NCBI RefSeq assembly: GCF_011008935.1
Contig: NZ_JAAIVJ010000002.1
Span: forward strand, 1-64,000
Source of the DNA: Tabrizicola oligotrophica
GTDB lineage: Bacteria; Pseudomonadota; Alphaproteobacteria; Rhodobacterales; Rhodobacteraceae
Length of the DNA stretch: 64,000 bases
Direction of reading: 5' to 3'
This document shows positions 8,206 through 17,161 of the stretch, piece after piece. A program made the position numbers and the translations under genes. The notes beneath the pieces were generated by a model, which was not told where the DNA came from, made no database searches, and saw only the letters and a list, made by a program, of their open reading frames with translations. The stretch's first letter is position 1. Each line of letters opens with the position of its first letter.

Positions 8206-9596
8206 AATTCTATCCCGCCCAACGTGCCGACCGGCCCGGCACCTTCCGCAGTCGCCCGGTCTTTCTGGATGATCCGGGTTTCGCGCTGTTCCTCAATGCC
8301 TTGCCCGATGCGGTGGCGCTGGTTGAGCGGGACGGCCGCATCCGCATGGTCAATCTGGCGTTCGAACGGCTGGTGGCCGCCAGTCGCGCCGATCTGCTGG
8401 GAACCGAACTGTCGCGTCTGGCGCGCAGCTGCGGCGAGATCATGCGCGACACCGCCGCCGCGCTGGCGCGCTTGCAGCGCCATCAGGGGGAATTCATCAC
8501 GCCTTCAGGCAAGCCCGCAAGCCTTGGCCTGACGCTGCTGCGCAGCGGCGACGGGCCGCCCTATGCCGGTCTGCTGGTGCTGCGCGAACAGGCGGCGGGC
8601 GGGGCCGAGCGGGAATTCCGCTTTGCCACGGCCAAAGTGGGCGCGGGCGATCTGGTCTTCGAGGGCGAATACAAGGTGGTGCGGGATCAGGCCCGCAAGG
8701 CCTTGGCGGCCGGGTTGGCGACCCTGATCCTGGGCGAGACCGGAACCGGCAAGACCGCGCTGATCAGCCATCTTCTGGGCAGCGACCCGACATTTCCGCT
8801 GGTACATGTGCCTTGCCGCCAGTTGACCGAACAGAATTTCGACCGCGACATGTTCGGCGGCCTGCCTGCGCCCGGCGCTGAAGCCTGGAGCCGCGGCTAT
8901 GTCGCCCAGGCCGAGGGCGGTACACTGTTTCTGGACGGGGTCGACGATCTGTCGCCGGCCTTGCAGGCGCGGGTGCTGGCCATGCTGGAAGCGCCGGGGG
9001 CCTGGCGCGGGCCGGGGCCGGCAGCGCGGCCCTTGGCACTGGCGCTGGTGGCGACCTCCAGCCGACCGCTGGAAGCCACCGGCCCCGACCTGCCGCCCTT
9101 CCGTGCCGATCTGCGCTTTCGCCTGTCGGGCGCCACGCTGCACCTTCCGGCGCTGCGGGATGAACCGGCCATGCGGGAGGCGGTGATGCAGCGGCTGCTG
9201 TCGCGCCTCAACGCAAGGCGCGACCGCCCGCTGAGCCTGTCGCCCAGTTTCCTGGCGCGGATGCGGGCGCATGATTTCCCCGGCAACATCCGCGAGTTGG
9301 AAAACATTGTCGGTCAGGCGGGCGTTCTGGCCGAGACCACGGCCACCGCAGAGCATTTCACCGCGCAGTCGTCCCCGCCCGATCCCGCCCATTACCTGCG
9401 CGGGCCGGGTGCGGAACACACAGGCGCCTCGCTCAAGGAGCAAGTTCAGTCCTTCGAGGACTGGGTGATCGCAAGCGCGCTTGCGCTTCACCGCAGCAAG
9501 AGAAGCGCCGCCAGAGCGCTGGGAATCGACGTGGCGACCCTGATCCGGAAAACGTCGCGCAACCTCTATCCACCCAACAAGGAGACCGAAACATGA
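8202..9596 (+). CDS. PAS-AAA-HTH transcriptional regulator, degenerate enhancer-binding protein type
   Basis: 464 residues. An N-terminal PAS domain (FLNALPDAVALVERDGRIRM, residues 28-47) is followed by an AAA+ module with intact Walker A (GETGTGKT, near 178) and the Fis-type helix-turn-helix at the C-terminus (RSKRSAARALGIDVATLIRK). Two key features of sigma-54 activators are changed. The GAFTGA loop is absent, with GGLPAPGAEAWSRG where it should be. The Walker B Glu is replaced (LFLDGVDDL instead of LFLDEIGDM). The arginine-finger region (FRADLRFRLSG) is kept. It therefore probably does not activate sigma-54 RNA polymerase by the standard route. It sits inside an operon: 4-bp overlaps join it to the PAS gene and to the binding-protein gene. 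Confidence 0.85.
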   Translation: MKFYPAQRADRPGTFRSRPVFLDDPGFALFLNALPDAVALVERDGRIRMVNLAFERLVAASRADLLGTELSRLARSCGEIMRDTAAALARLQRHQGEFITPSGKPASLGLTLLRSGDGPPYAGLLVLREQAAGGAEREFRFATAKVGAGDLVFEGEYKVVRDQARKALAAGLATLILGETGTGKTALISHLLGSDPTFPLVHVPCRQLTEQNFDRDMFGGLPAPGAEAWSRGYVAQAEGGTLFLDGVDDLSPALQARVLAMLEAPGAWRGPGPAARPLALALVATSSRPLEATGPDLPPFRADLRFRLSGATLHLPALRDEPAMREAVMQRLLSRLNARRDRPLSLSPSFLARMRAHDFPGNIRELENIVGQAGVLAETTATAEHFTAQSSPPDPAHYLRGPGAEHTGASLKEQVQSFEDWVIASALALHRSKRSAARALGIDVATLIRKTSRNLYPPNKETET

Positions 9597-10642
9597 AAGC
9601 CGGAAAGCGCCTAGCCCCCTTTGCCCTTGGCCTCGTCGCCATGGCCCATGCCGCCGCCGCGCAGGATCTGAACATCCTGACCTGGGAAGGTTATGCCCCC
9701 GAAACCATCACCAGGCCCTTCGCCGAGGCGAGCGGCTGCAACATCACCGCGTCCTATGTCGGTTCGAACGACGATTTCGCGGCCAAGCTGGCGGCGGGCG
9801 GTGGCGTCTATGACATCATCACCCCCTCAAGCGACACCGTGCCGCTGTTGTCGCAGGCGGGCTTCGTCGATCCGATCGACCCGGCGGCAGTGGAAAACTA
9901 CGCCGGGATCTATCCGGAATTCTCGCAAAGCCCGGCCTTGAACCTCGATGGGATCACCTGGGCGGTGCCGCTGATCTGGGGCTCGGTCTCGCTGATCTAT
10001 CGCCCCGACATGGTGCCCGGCACCCCGGATTCGATCGCCGTGCTGTTCGATCCGGCCTATGCCGGCAAGATCTCGATGTGGGACGACAAGTCGGCAATCT
10101 ATTGGGCGGCGCGCTATCTGGGCTATGAAAACATCTTTGATCTGACCGACGAACAGCTGGAGGCGGTGAAGGCCAAGCTGATCGAACAGAAGCCGCTGGT
10201 GCGGAAATACTGGGCCTCGGCGGGCGAGCTGACCGAGCTGATGGCCAATCAGGAGGTCTATGTCTCGAATGCCTGGACTGGGCTGACCTTCAAGGAGGTC
10301 AATGGCCTGAACAAGGGCTTCACCGTGGCCGAGTTCAACCCCAAGGAAAAATCCGAAGGCTGGATGGATTCGATGATGCTGGTCAAGGGCACGCCCAACC
10401 AGGAATGCGCGATGAAGTTCATCAGCTACATGCAGTCAGCCGAAGGCCAATGCGCGCTTGCCGCGTCGACCGGATACTTCCCGGTCAACCCCGGCGCAGT
10501 TGCGGCCTGCATGGACGAGGCGACCAAGAAGGAACGTCAGGTCGGCAACATCGACTTCGTGAAAAGCCTGGTGATGTGGCAGCAGCCCGCCCGGCTCGAC
10601 AAATATATCGAGGTCTGGAACGCGGTGAAGGCCGCCCCGTAA
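9593..10642 (+). CDS. Polyamine-type ABC transporter substrate-binding protein (PotD/PotF family)
   Basis: 349 residues. The N-terminus (MKAGKRLAPFALGLVAMAHA, then AAAQD) is a Sec signal peptide with cleavage near residue 23. The mature start DLNILTWEGYAPE is the typical opening of PotD/PotF-like periplasmic proteins. It should capture putrescine, spermidine or a related cationic compound and hand it to the permeases downstream. The start overlaps the regulator stop (ATGA). A perfect 10-bp stem-loop follows the gene, as is common after abundant binding-protein genes. Exact ligand is not decided by the sequence. Confidence 0.9.
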   Translation: MKAGKRLAPFALGLVAMAHAAAAQDLNILTWEGYAPETITRPFAEASGCNITASYVGSNDDFAAKLAAGGGVYDIITPSSDTVPLLSQAGFVDPIDPAAVENYAGIYPEFSQSPALNLDGITWAVPLIWGSVSLIYRPDMVPGTPDSIAVLFDPAYAGKISMWDDKSAIYWAARYLGYENIFDLTDEQLEAVKAKLIEQKPLVRKYWASAGELTELMANQEVYVSNAWTGLTFKEVNGLNKGFTVAEFNPKEKSEGWMDSMMLVKGTPNQECAMKFISYMQSAEGQCALAASTGYFPVNPGAVAACMDEATKKERQVGNIDFVKSLVMWQQPARLDKYIEVWNAVKAAP

Positions 10643-10656
10643 TCGCCGCCGAACCC

Positions 10657-10683
10657 GGACGACGGCTGGTTGCGCCGTCGTCC
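10657..10683 (+). terminator. Intra-operon stem-loop after binding-protein gene
   Basis: GGACGACGGC, a 7-base loop, then GCCGTCGTCC form a perfect 10-bp stem. No T-run follows, so it is more likely an mRNA 3'-end stabiliser or partial terminator that raises binding protein over permease output than a full stop of transcription. Confidence 0.6.
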
Positions 10684-10706
10684 TCCAACGACAACGGGGA
10701 TTTCCA

Positions 10707-11813
10707 ATGAACAGGAAAGCTATCGTGGCGCTGGAAGGCGTCAGCAAATCCTATGGGGCGGTGCAGGCGCTGGGCCAGACCGACCTTGTGCTGAACGAGG
10801 GCGAATTCGTCACCCTGCTGGGCCCTTCGGGCTGCGGCAAGACCACGACCCTGCGCATGGTGGGCGGGTTCGAGTTTCCCTCGACCGGGCGCATCCTGAT
10901 CGACGGTCGCGACACCACCTATGCCGCACCCTTTGACCGGCCGGTGAACACGGTGTTTCAGGACTATGCGCTGTTTCCGCACATGACCGTGGCGCAGAAT
11001 ATCCGCTATGGCCTGACCGTGCGCGGCGCGAACCTGTCGCCGGCCGAGGTGTCGAGCCGGGTCGAACATGCGCTGGCGTTGGTGGGCTTGAGCAAGTTCG
11101 CCGACCGCCGCCCTGCGATGATGTCGGGCGGGCAGCGCCAGCGCGTCGCCATGGCCCGCGCCATCGCCCGCCGTCCGCGCGTCCTGCTGCTGGACGAGCC
11201 GCTGTCGGCGCTGGACGTCAAGCTGCGCGAAGGCATGCAGGTCGAGCTGAAGCGGATTCACCGTGAATTGGGCATCACCTTCCTGATGGTGACACATGAC
11301 CAGGGCGAGGCGATGGCGCTGTCCGATCGGGTTGTGGTGATGCAGGCCGGCCAGATCTGCCAGACCGGCAAGCCCGAAGAACTGTATGACAGCCCCGCCA
11401 ACCCCTATGTCGCCGATTTCATCGGTGGGGCTAACCTTGTCAAAGGGGTCTGGAAAGGCCGCGACAGGGGTCGCGACCGGCTGGCGCTGGGTCAAGGTCA
11501 AGCGGAAGTGCAGCGCGAGGGTCACGCGGTGGCGGGCCTGTCCGAAGGCGCGGCGGTGCTGATCGGCCTCCGGCCCGACAACCTGCTTTTGGGCGATGGC
11601 CCGAATGCGATCAGTGGACGGGTGCTCGAGGTGCTGTTCCGCGGCGACCGCATCCGCATCGAATTCACCCCCAGGGGCATTGCCGCCCCGATCTTTGCCG
11701 AAGTGCCGCGGGCGGCGCTGCGCGATCTGCAAAACCTTGGACCGGGTTCGCCGGTAACCTTCCATATCGACGCCGCCGACATCCTGCTCTTTGCCGACGA
11801 GGTCGCGAAATGA
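10707..11813 (+). CDS. Polyamine-type ABC transporter ATP-binding protein (PotA-like)
   Basis: 368 residues. Cytoplasmic ATPase with Walker A (GPSGCGKTTT), Q-loop region (TVFQDYALFPHM), signature (MSGGQRQRVAMARA), Walker B (VLLLDEPLSALD) and switch His (VTHDQ). A C-terminal TOBE-type extension (from about residue 240) is usual for the PotA/MalK group. It energises the permeases encoded by the next two genes. It starts 64 bp after the binding-protein gene, beyond the stem-loop, and overlaps the first permease by 4 bp. Confidence 0.93.
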   Translation: MNRKAIVALEGVSKSYGAVQALGQTDLVLNEGEFVTLLGPSGCGKTTTLRMVGGFEFPSTGRILIDGRDTTYAAPFDRPVNTVFQDYALFPHMTVAQNIRYGLTVRGANLSPAEVSSRVEHALALVGLSKFADRRPAMMSGGQRQRVAMARAIARRPRVLLLDEPLSALDVKLREGMQVELKRIHRELGITFLMVTHDQGEAMALSDRVVVMQAGQICQTGKPEELYDSPANPYVADFIGGANLVKGVWKGRDRGRDRLALGQGQAEVQREGHAVAGLSEGAAVLIGLRPDNLLLGDGPNAISGRVLEVLFRGDRIRIEFTPRGIAAPIFAEVPRAALRDLQNLGPGSPVTFHIDAADILLFADEVAK

Positions 11814-12691
11814 GAGGCAAATCCGTCCTCGCGCGCCGCTCGGCGCTGCCGGTCCTTGGCCTTTTCGCCTTGCCGGTGGGCTGGGCCTTCCTTCTGCTGA
11901 TCGTGCCCTACGGCATCATGGTGGCGATCAGCTTCTGGACGCGGCAATTCCCGCTGTTCGTGCCGGATTTCCAGTTCGGCAATTACTTGCAACTCTTTTC
12001 GGACCCGCAATATTACACCGTCATTCTGCGCACCGCGAAGATCGCGGCGCTGGTGACGCTGGCCGCCACCTGCCTGGGCTATCCCTTGGCCTATTACCTG
12101 GTCTTCGTGATCAAGACCGAGCGGCTGCGGGCCTTGCTCTACATGCTGGTGATCGTGCCCCTGTGGGTGTCCTATCTGCTGCGCACCTATACTTGGAAGA
12201 CCATCCTCGGCACCGACGGGGCGCTGAACTCGGCGCTGAAATGGCTGGGGGTGATCGACCAGCCGATCAGCCTGTTTCTTTACAACCAATGGTCGATGGT
12301 CATCACGCTGACCTATATCTTCATCCCCTTCGTGGTGATGCCGGTGTTTGCCGCGCTGGAAAACATCCCGCGCAACCTGATCGAGGCCTCGGAGGACCTG
12401 GGGGTGCGGCCGTTCGGCACGTTCCTGCGGGTGATCCTGCCGCTGTCAGCCGGCGGCGTGATCTCGGGCGCCACCGTCACCTTCTGCCTGGCCTTCGGCG
12501 ATTTCGTCGCTCCGGTTCTGGTCGGTGGCCCTGACGGCACCATGGTCGCGAACCTGCTGCAAAGCCAGTTCGGCGCGGCGCTCAACTGGCCGCTGGGCTC
12601 GGCGCTGGCGACCGTGGTCCTGCTGATCGTGATGGCGCTGCTGTGGCTTTCGGCCCGGCTTGACCGTGCCGGTCGTGTGGCCTTGGGATAG
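11810..12691 (+). CDS. Polyamine-type ABC transporter permease (PotB-like)
   Basis: 293 residues with about six hydrophobic segments, beginning ALPVLGLFALPVGWAFLLLI. The EAA loop that contacts the ATPase is visible as EASEDLGVRPFGTFLRVILP near residue 195. It forms the inner-membrane channel with the next gene product. The start overlaps the ATPase stop (ATGA). Confidence 0.92.
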   Translation: MRGKSVLARRSALPVLGLFALPVGWAFLLLIVPYGIMVAISFWTRQFPLFVPDFQFGNYLQLFSDPQYYTVILRTAKIAALVTLAATCLGYPLAYYLVFVIKTERLRALLYMLVIVPLWVSYLLRTYTWKTILGTDGALNSALKWLGVIDQPISLFLYNQWSMVITLTYIFIPFVVMPVFAALENIPRNLIEASEDLGVRPFGTFLRVILPLSAGGVISGATVTFCLAFGDFVAPVLVGGPDGTMVANLLQSQFGAALNWPLGSALATVVLLIVMALLWLSARLDRAGRVALG

Positions 12692-12700
12692 GGGGAAAAC

Positions 12701-13489
12701 ATGCGCAAACTTCTGTGGTGGCAAAAGGGGCTGTCCGGGCTGGCGCTGGCGGTGCTGGGCTTTCTCTACCTGCCGATTGTCGTGCTGATCATCTTTTCCT
12801 TCAACGACAGCCCGGTGATTTCCTTCCCGCTCTCGGGTTTCACGCTGGACTGGTATCGCGCCTTCCTGAGCAATCCCGAGATCCTGACGGCGCTGTGGAA
12901 CAGCCTATATGTGGCGTTCTTCGCGACGCTGCTCTCCATCACCATCGGCACGATGGCAGCGCTGGCGCTTTACCGGCACGACTTTCCCGGCAAGCGGCTG
13001 TTCACCAATGTCATCTTGCTGCCGCTCAGCCTGCCGGGGCTGGTGACCGGTATCGCCATGCTGAACTTCTACAAGCAGATCGGCCTGCCACAAAGCCTGA
13101 CGGCGGTGATCATCGGCCATGCCACGGCGCTGATGGGGATCGTGGTCAGTCAGGTTCTGGCCCGGCTGGTGAAGATGAACCCGCGCTTTCTGGAGGCTTC
13201 GGCCGATCTCGGCGCGCGGCCGCTGGAGACCTTCTTCCGCGTCACCCTGCCGGAAATCCGCAGCGCGATCATGGGGGCGGCGCTTTTGTGCTTTACCCTG
13301 TCGTTCGACGAAATCCCGGTGACCTATTTCCTGACCGGGCGCGACGTGACGCTGCCGATCTTCATCTATTCGACGCTGCGGCGCGGAATCACGCCTGAAA
13401 TCAACGCCATCGGTACGGCGATCGTCGCCGTGTCCGTCCTGCTCATCATCCTGTCGGTCGGGCTTTTGCGCGACCGACCCAAGAAATGA
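12701..13489 (+). CDS. Polyamine-type ABC transporter permease (PotC-like)
   Basis: 262 residues, about six membrane segments, with the EAA loop EASADLGARPLETFFRVTLP near residue 165. It is the second inner-membrane subunit of the importer. A GGGGGAAAAC ribosome binding site precedes the ATG. It lies 9 bp downstream of the first permease in the same operon and 22 bp upstream of an aldehyde dehydrogenase. Confidence 0.92.
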   Translation: MRKLLWWQKGLSGLALAVLGFLYLPIVVLIIFSFNDSPVISFPLSGFTLDWYRAFLSNPEILTALWNSLYVAFFATLLSITIGTMAALALYRHDFPGKRLFTNVILLPLSLPGLVTGIAMLNFYKQIGLPQSLTAVIIGHATALMGIVVSQVLARLVKMNPRFLEASADLGARPLETFFRVTLPEIRSAIMGAALLCFTLSFDEIPVTYFLTGRDVTLPIFIYSTLRRGITPEINAIGTAIVAVSVLLIILSVGLLRDRPKK

Positions 13490-13511
13490 CATCACCCAAC
13501 GGGAGAGAACC

Positions 13512-15011
13512 ATGACCGAACATACCCGCGATTTCTGGACCAACCGGGCCAGGGCCGCCAAGCTGCGCACCCAGCATTTCATCGACGGCGCCTATGTCTC
13601 CTCGGCCAGCGGGCAAAGCTTTGCCACCGTCAACCCCGCCAATGGCGAGGTCATCACCACCGTCGCCCGCGGCGGGCAGGGCGAGGTTGACCTTGCCGTC
13701 GCCGTGGCGCGCAAGGCCTTCAAATCCGGCGTCTGGCGCCGCATGGCCCCGCGCGACCGCATGGCCGTGCTGGCCAAATTCGCCGATCTGATCGAGGCCC
13801 ATGCCGAGGAATTCGCCGTGCTGGACAGCATGGACATGGGCAAGCCGGTCATGGACATGATAAACATTGACGTGCCCTTCTCGGCCACCTCGATCCGCTA
13901 TTTCGCCGAGCTGGGCGACAAGATCGAAGGCACCGTCACCGCCACCGACGAGGCCGCGCTGCACTACATCCTGCGTCAGCCCTTGGGCGTGGTCGGCATC
14001 ATCGTGCCGTGGAACTATCCGCTGATGATGGCGGCGTGGAAACTGGGTCCGGCGCTGGTCACCGGCAATTCGGTGGTCTTGAAACCGGCCGAGCAAAGCC
14101 CGCTGTCGGCCTGCCTCTTGGCGGAACTGTTCATCGAGGCCGGCGGCCCCGCCGGGGTGCTGAACGTCGTTCACGGTCTGGGCGAGGATGTCGGCAAGGC
14201 CTTGGCGCTGCATATGGATGTCGACAAGATCGCCTTCACCGGCTCGACCGAGGTCGGCAAGCTCTTGATGATCTATGCCGGCCAGTCGAACATGAAGCGG
14301 GTGTCGACCGAATGCGGCGGCAAGACCCCGCAGATCATCCTTGGCGACTGGGACGATCTGGAAACGGCGGCGACCTATGCCGTCAACGGCATCTTCGGCA
14401 ATCAGGGCGAGGTCTGCAACGCCGGTTCGCGCATTCTGGTCGAGCGCGGGTTGCACGATGAATTCGTGGCGAAGTTCACTGAGATCGCCGCGAAGAACTT
14501 CGTCCTCGGCGACCCGCTGGACCCCGCCACCACCATGGGGCCGCTGGTCACCGCCCAGCACCGCGACCGGGTGATGAGCTTCATCCAGACCGGCAAGGCC
14601 GAAGGCGGGCGACTGGCCTTCGGCGGCGGTGCCCCGGCGGCGCTGGCCAAGGGCGCCTATGTCGAACCGACCCTGTTCACCGGCGTCACCCCCGCCATGA
14701 CCATCGCCCGCGAGGAAATCTTCGGCCCGGTGGCGGCGATCATGCCGGTCGACGGGCTGGATCAGGCGCTGGAAATCGCCAACGACTCGATCTACGGCCT
14801 TGCCGCCTCGGTCTGGACGCGCGATCTGGCCAAGGCGCACCGGTTCGGTCGCGAAATGGAGGCGGGGGTCTGCTGGGTCAACTGTTTTGACCACGGCGAC
14901 ATGACCTCGATCTGGGGCGGCTACAAGCAGACCGGCAACGGCCGCGACAAATGCGCCGAAGCCCTGACGCAATACACCCAGACGAAATCGGTCTGGATCA
15001 ATCTGGGGTGA
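13512..15011 (+). CDS. NAD(P)-dependent aldehyde dehydrogenase (PuuC/betaine-aldehyde type)
   Basis: 499 residues, normal family length. Visible motifs are the oxyanion Asn (VPWNYPLMMAAWKLGPAL), the coenzyme-site FTGSTEVGKL, the general base region TECGGKTPQ (Glu) and the catalytic Cys in NQGEVCNAGSRI. As last gene of the transporter operon it probably oxidises the aminoaldehyde formed from the imported amine, for example gamma-glutamyl-gamma-aminobutyraldehyde or 4-aminobutanal. The precise aldehyde is inferred from context. ECGGK in place of ELGGK is a small variation seen in some members. Confidence 0.9.
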   Translation: MTEHTRDFWTNRARAAKLRTQHFIDGAYVSSASGQSFATVNPANGEVITTVARGGQGEVDLAVAVARKAFKSGVWRRMAPRDRMAVLAKFADLIEAHAEEFAVLDSMDMGKPVMDMINIDVPFSATSIRYFAELGDKIEGTVTATDEAALHYILRQPLGVVGIIVPWNYPLMMAAWKLGPALVTGNSVVLKPAEQSPLSACLLAELFIEAGGPAGVLNVVHGLGEDVGKALALHMDVDKIAFTGSTEVGKLLMIYAGQSNMKRVSTECGGKTPQIILGDWDDLETAATYAVNGIFGNQGEVCNAGSRILVERGLHDEFVAKFTEIAAKNFVLGDPLDPATTMGPLVTAQHRDRVMSFIQTGKAEGGRLAFGGGAPAALAKGAYVEPTLFTGVTPAMTIAREEIFGPVAAIMPVDGLDQALEIANDSIYGLAASVWTRDLAKAHRFGREMEAGVCWVNCFDHGDMTSIWGGYKQTGNGRDKCAEALTQYTQTKSVWINLG

Positions 15012-15020
15012 CTCTGGAGC

Positions 15021-15050
15021 GGTGCCTGCGCTGTGGCCGGGGCAGGCACC
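15021..15050. terminator. Stem-loop between convergent genes
   Basis: GGTGCCTGC at 15021-15029 pairs perfectly with GCAGGCACC at 15042-15050 (9-bp stem, 12-base loop). It lies between the convergent stops of the aldehyde dehydrogenase and the repressor gene and could end transcription from both sides. No strong T-run follows. Confidence 0.6.
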
Positions 15051-15079
15051 GACCGCCACCCAAGACGAAACGCCCCTGC

Positions 15080-15658
15080 TTACAGATAAGGCGGGGTGCA
15101 GGCCGAAACCACGATGGCTTCGCGGTCGCCGATGTTGCGAAAGCGGTGCGGCTGGCTGGAATCGAACAGATAGCTGTCGCCGGCCTTCAGGACCATGCAG
15201 GCCTCGCCCACCGTCACCTCGACCTCTCCGGCAATGACGATGCCGCCCTCATGCGAGGCATGTTCCAGCATCGCCTCGCCGGTATCGGCGCCGGGTTCGT
15301 AGCGTTCATGCAGGAGTTGCAGGTTATGCGCCCTCGCGTCGCCGACCTGCTGCAAGGTGATCTTGCCGCGCGGATCGTCGAGGGTGGAATAAAGCCGCGT
15401 CGTCAGATCGCGCAGTTCGTGCGGCTTGAAGAAGACGGCTTGGGAAAGCGGGGCGTCCGGCTCGAAAAACTCGGACATGCTGACCTTCAGGCCGCCGAGA
15501 ATCTTGCGCAAGGATGCGACGGAGGGGCTGGAGCGGTTGGTCTCGATCATCGAGATCTGGCCGTGTGGCACGCCTGAAGCCTCGGCAAGCTGGCGCTGCG
15601 ACATATCTGCGGCTTGCCGCATCTCGCGCAGTCTTTCTCCGACATTGAAGTCTTGCAT
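15080..15658 (-). CDS. XRE-family repressor with C-terminal cupin (PuuR-like)
   Basis: 192 residues from the ATG at 15658, which has AGGA at a good distance; an upstream frame extension to 15730 lacks homology. The N-terminus carries a helix-turn-helix (MRQAADMSQRQLAEASGVPH) and the C-terminus a cupin_2 barrel (GEVEVTVGEACMVLKAGDSY). This is the architecture of PuuR, the putrescine-responsive repressor of polyamine catabolism. It is transcribed away from the GABA aminotransferase gene, and a 22-bp perfect palindrome lies between them. A PuuR-like role is strongly suggested; the ligand (putrescine or GABA) is inferred. Confidence 0.88.
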   Translation of the reverse strand: MQDFNVGERLREMRQAADMSQRQLAEASGVPHGQISMIETNRSSPSVASLRKILGGLKVSMSEFFEPDAPLSQAVFFKPHELRDLTTRLYSTLDDPRGKITLQQVGDARAHNLQLLHERYEPGADTGEAMLEHASHEGGIVIAGEVEVTVGEACMVLKAGDSYLFDSSQPHRFRNIGDREAIVVSACTPPYL

Positions 15659-15743
15659 GGGATTTCCTGAACTTTTCCCAAGATTACGGCCTTGGCCGCG
15701 GACAGGCAATCGCTGCGCGCAATCGCGCACTATTTAGAATCTT

Positions 15744-15765
15744 ATTGCTCAATATATTGAGCAAT
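15744..15765. promoter_or_regulatory. 22-bp perfect palindromic operator (ATTGCTC...GAGCAAT)
   Basis: Bases 15744-15765 form an uninterrupted perfect palindrome with arms ATTGCTCAATA and TATTGAGCAAT. It sits in the 145-bp divergent space between the XRE-cupin repressor and the GABA aminotransferase gene, 39 bp upstream of the latter's ATG. This is the expected place for an operator used by the repressor both for its own gene and for the catabolic operon. Confidence 0.8.
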
Positions 15766-15803
15766 GGTAAGCGCCAAAGAGGCACAGATCAATGAGGCAT
15801 ACC

Positions 15804-17090
<1,287 letters not shown>

Positions 17091-17109
17091 GCGGCCTGAC
17101 CACCCTGCG

Positions 17110-17147
17110 CCCCATGCCGCGCAAGGCGTGGGGTCTTCGCATTTTTC
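17110..17147 (+). terminator. Terminator-like hairpin with T-run between gabT and next aldehyde dehydrogenase gene
   Basis: CCCCATGCC (17110-17118), loop GCGCAA, then GGCGTGGGG (17125-17133) gives a 9-bp stem with one G-T wobble, followed by a T-rich stretch ending in TTTTT at about 17142-17146. This resembles an intrinsic terminator or attenuator and would lower expression of the downstream genes relative to gabT. Confidence 0.55.
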
Positions 17148-17161
17148 CGGGATTTATCGCC

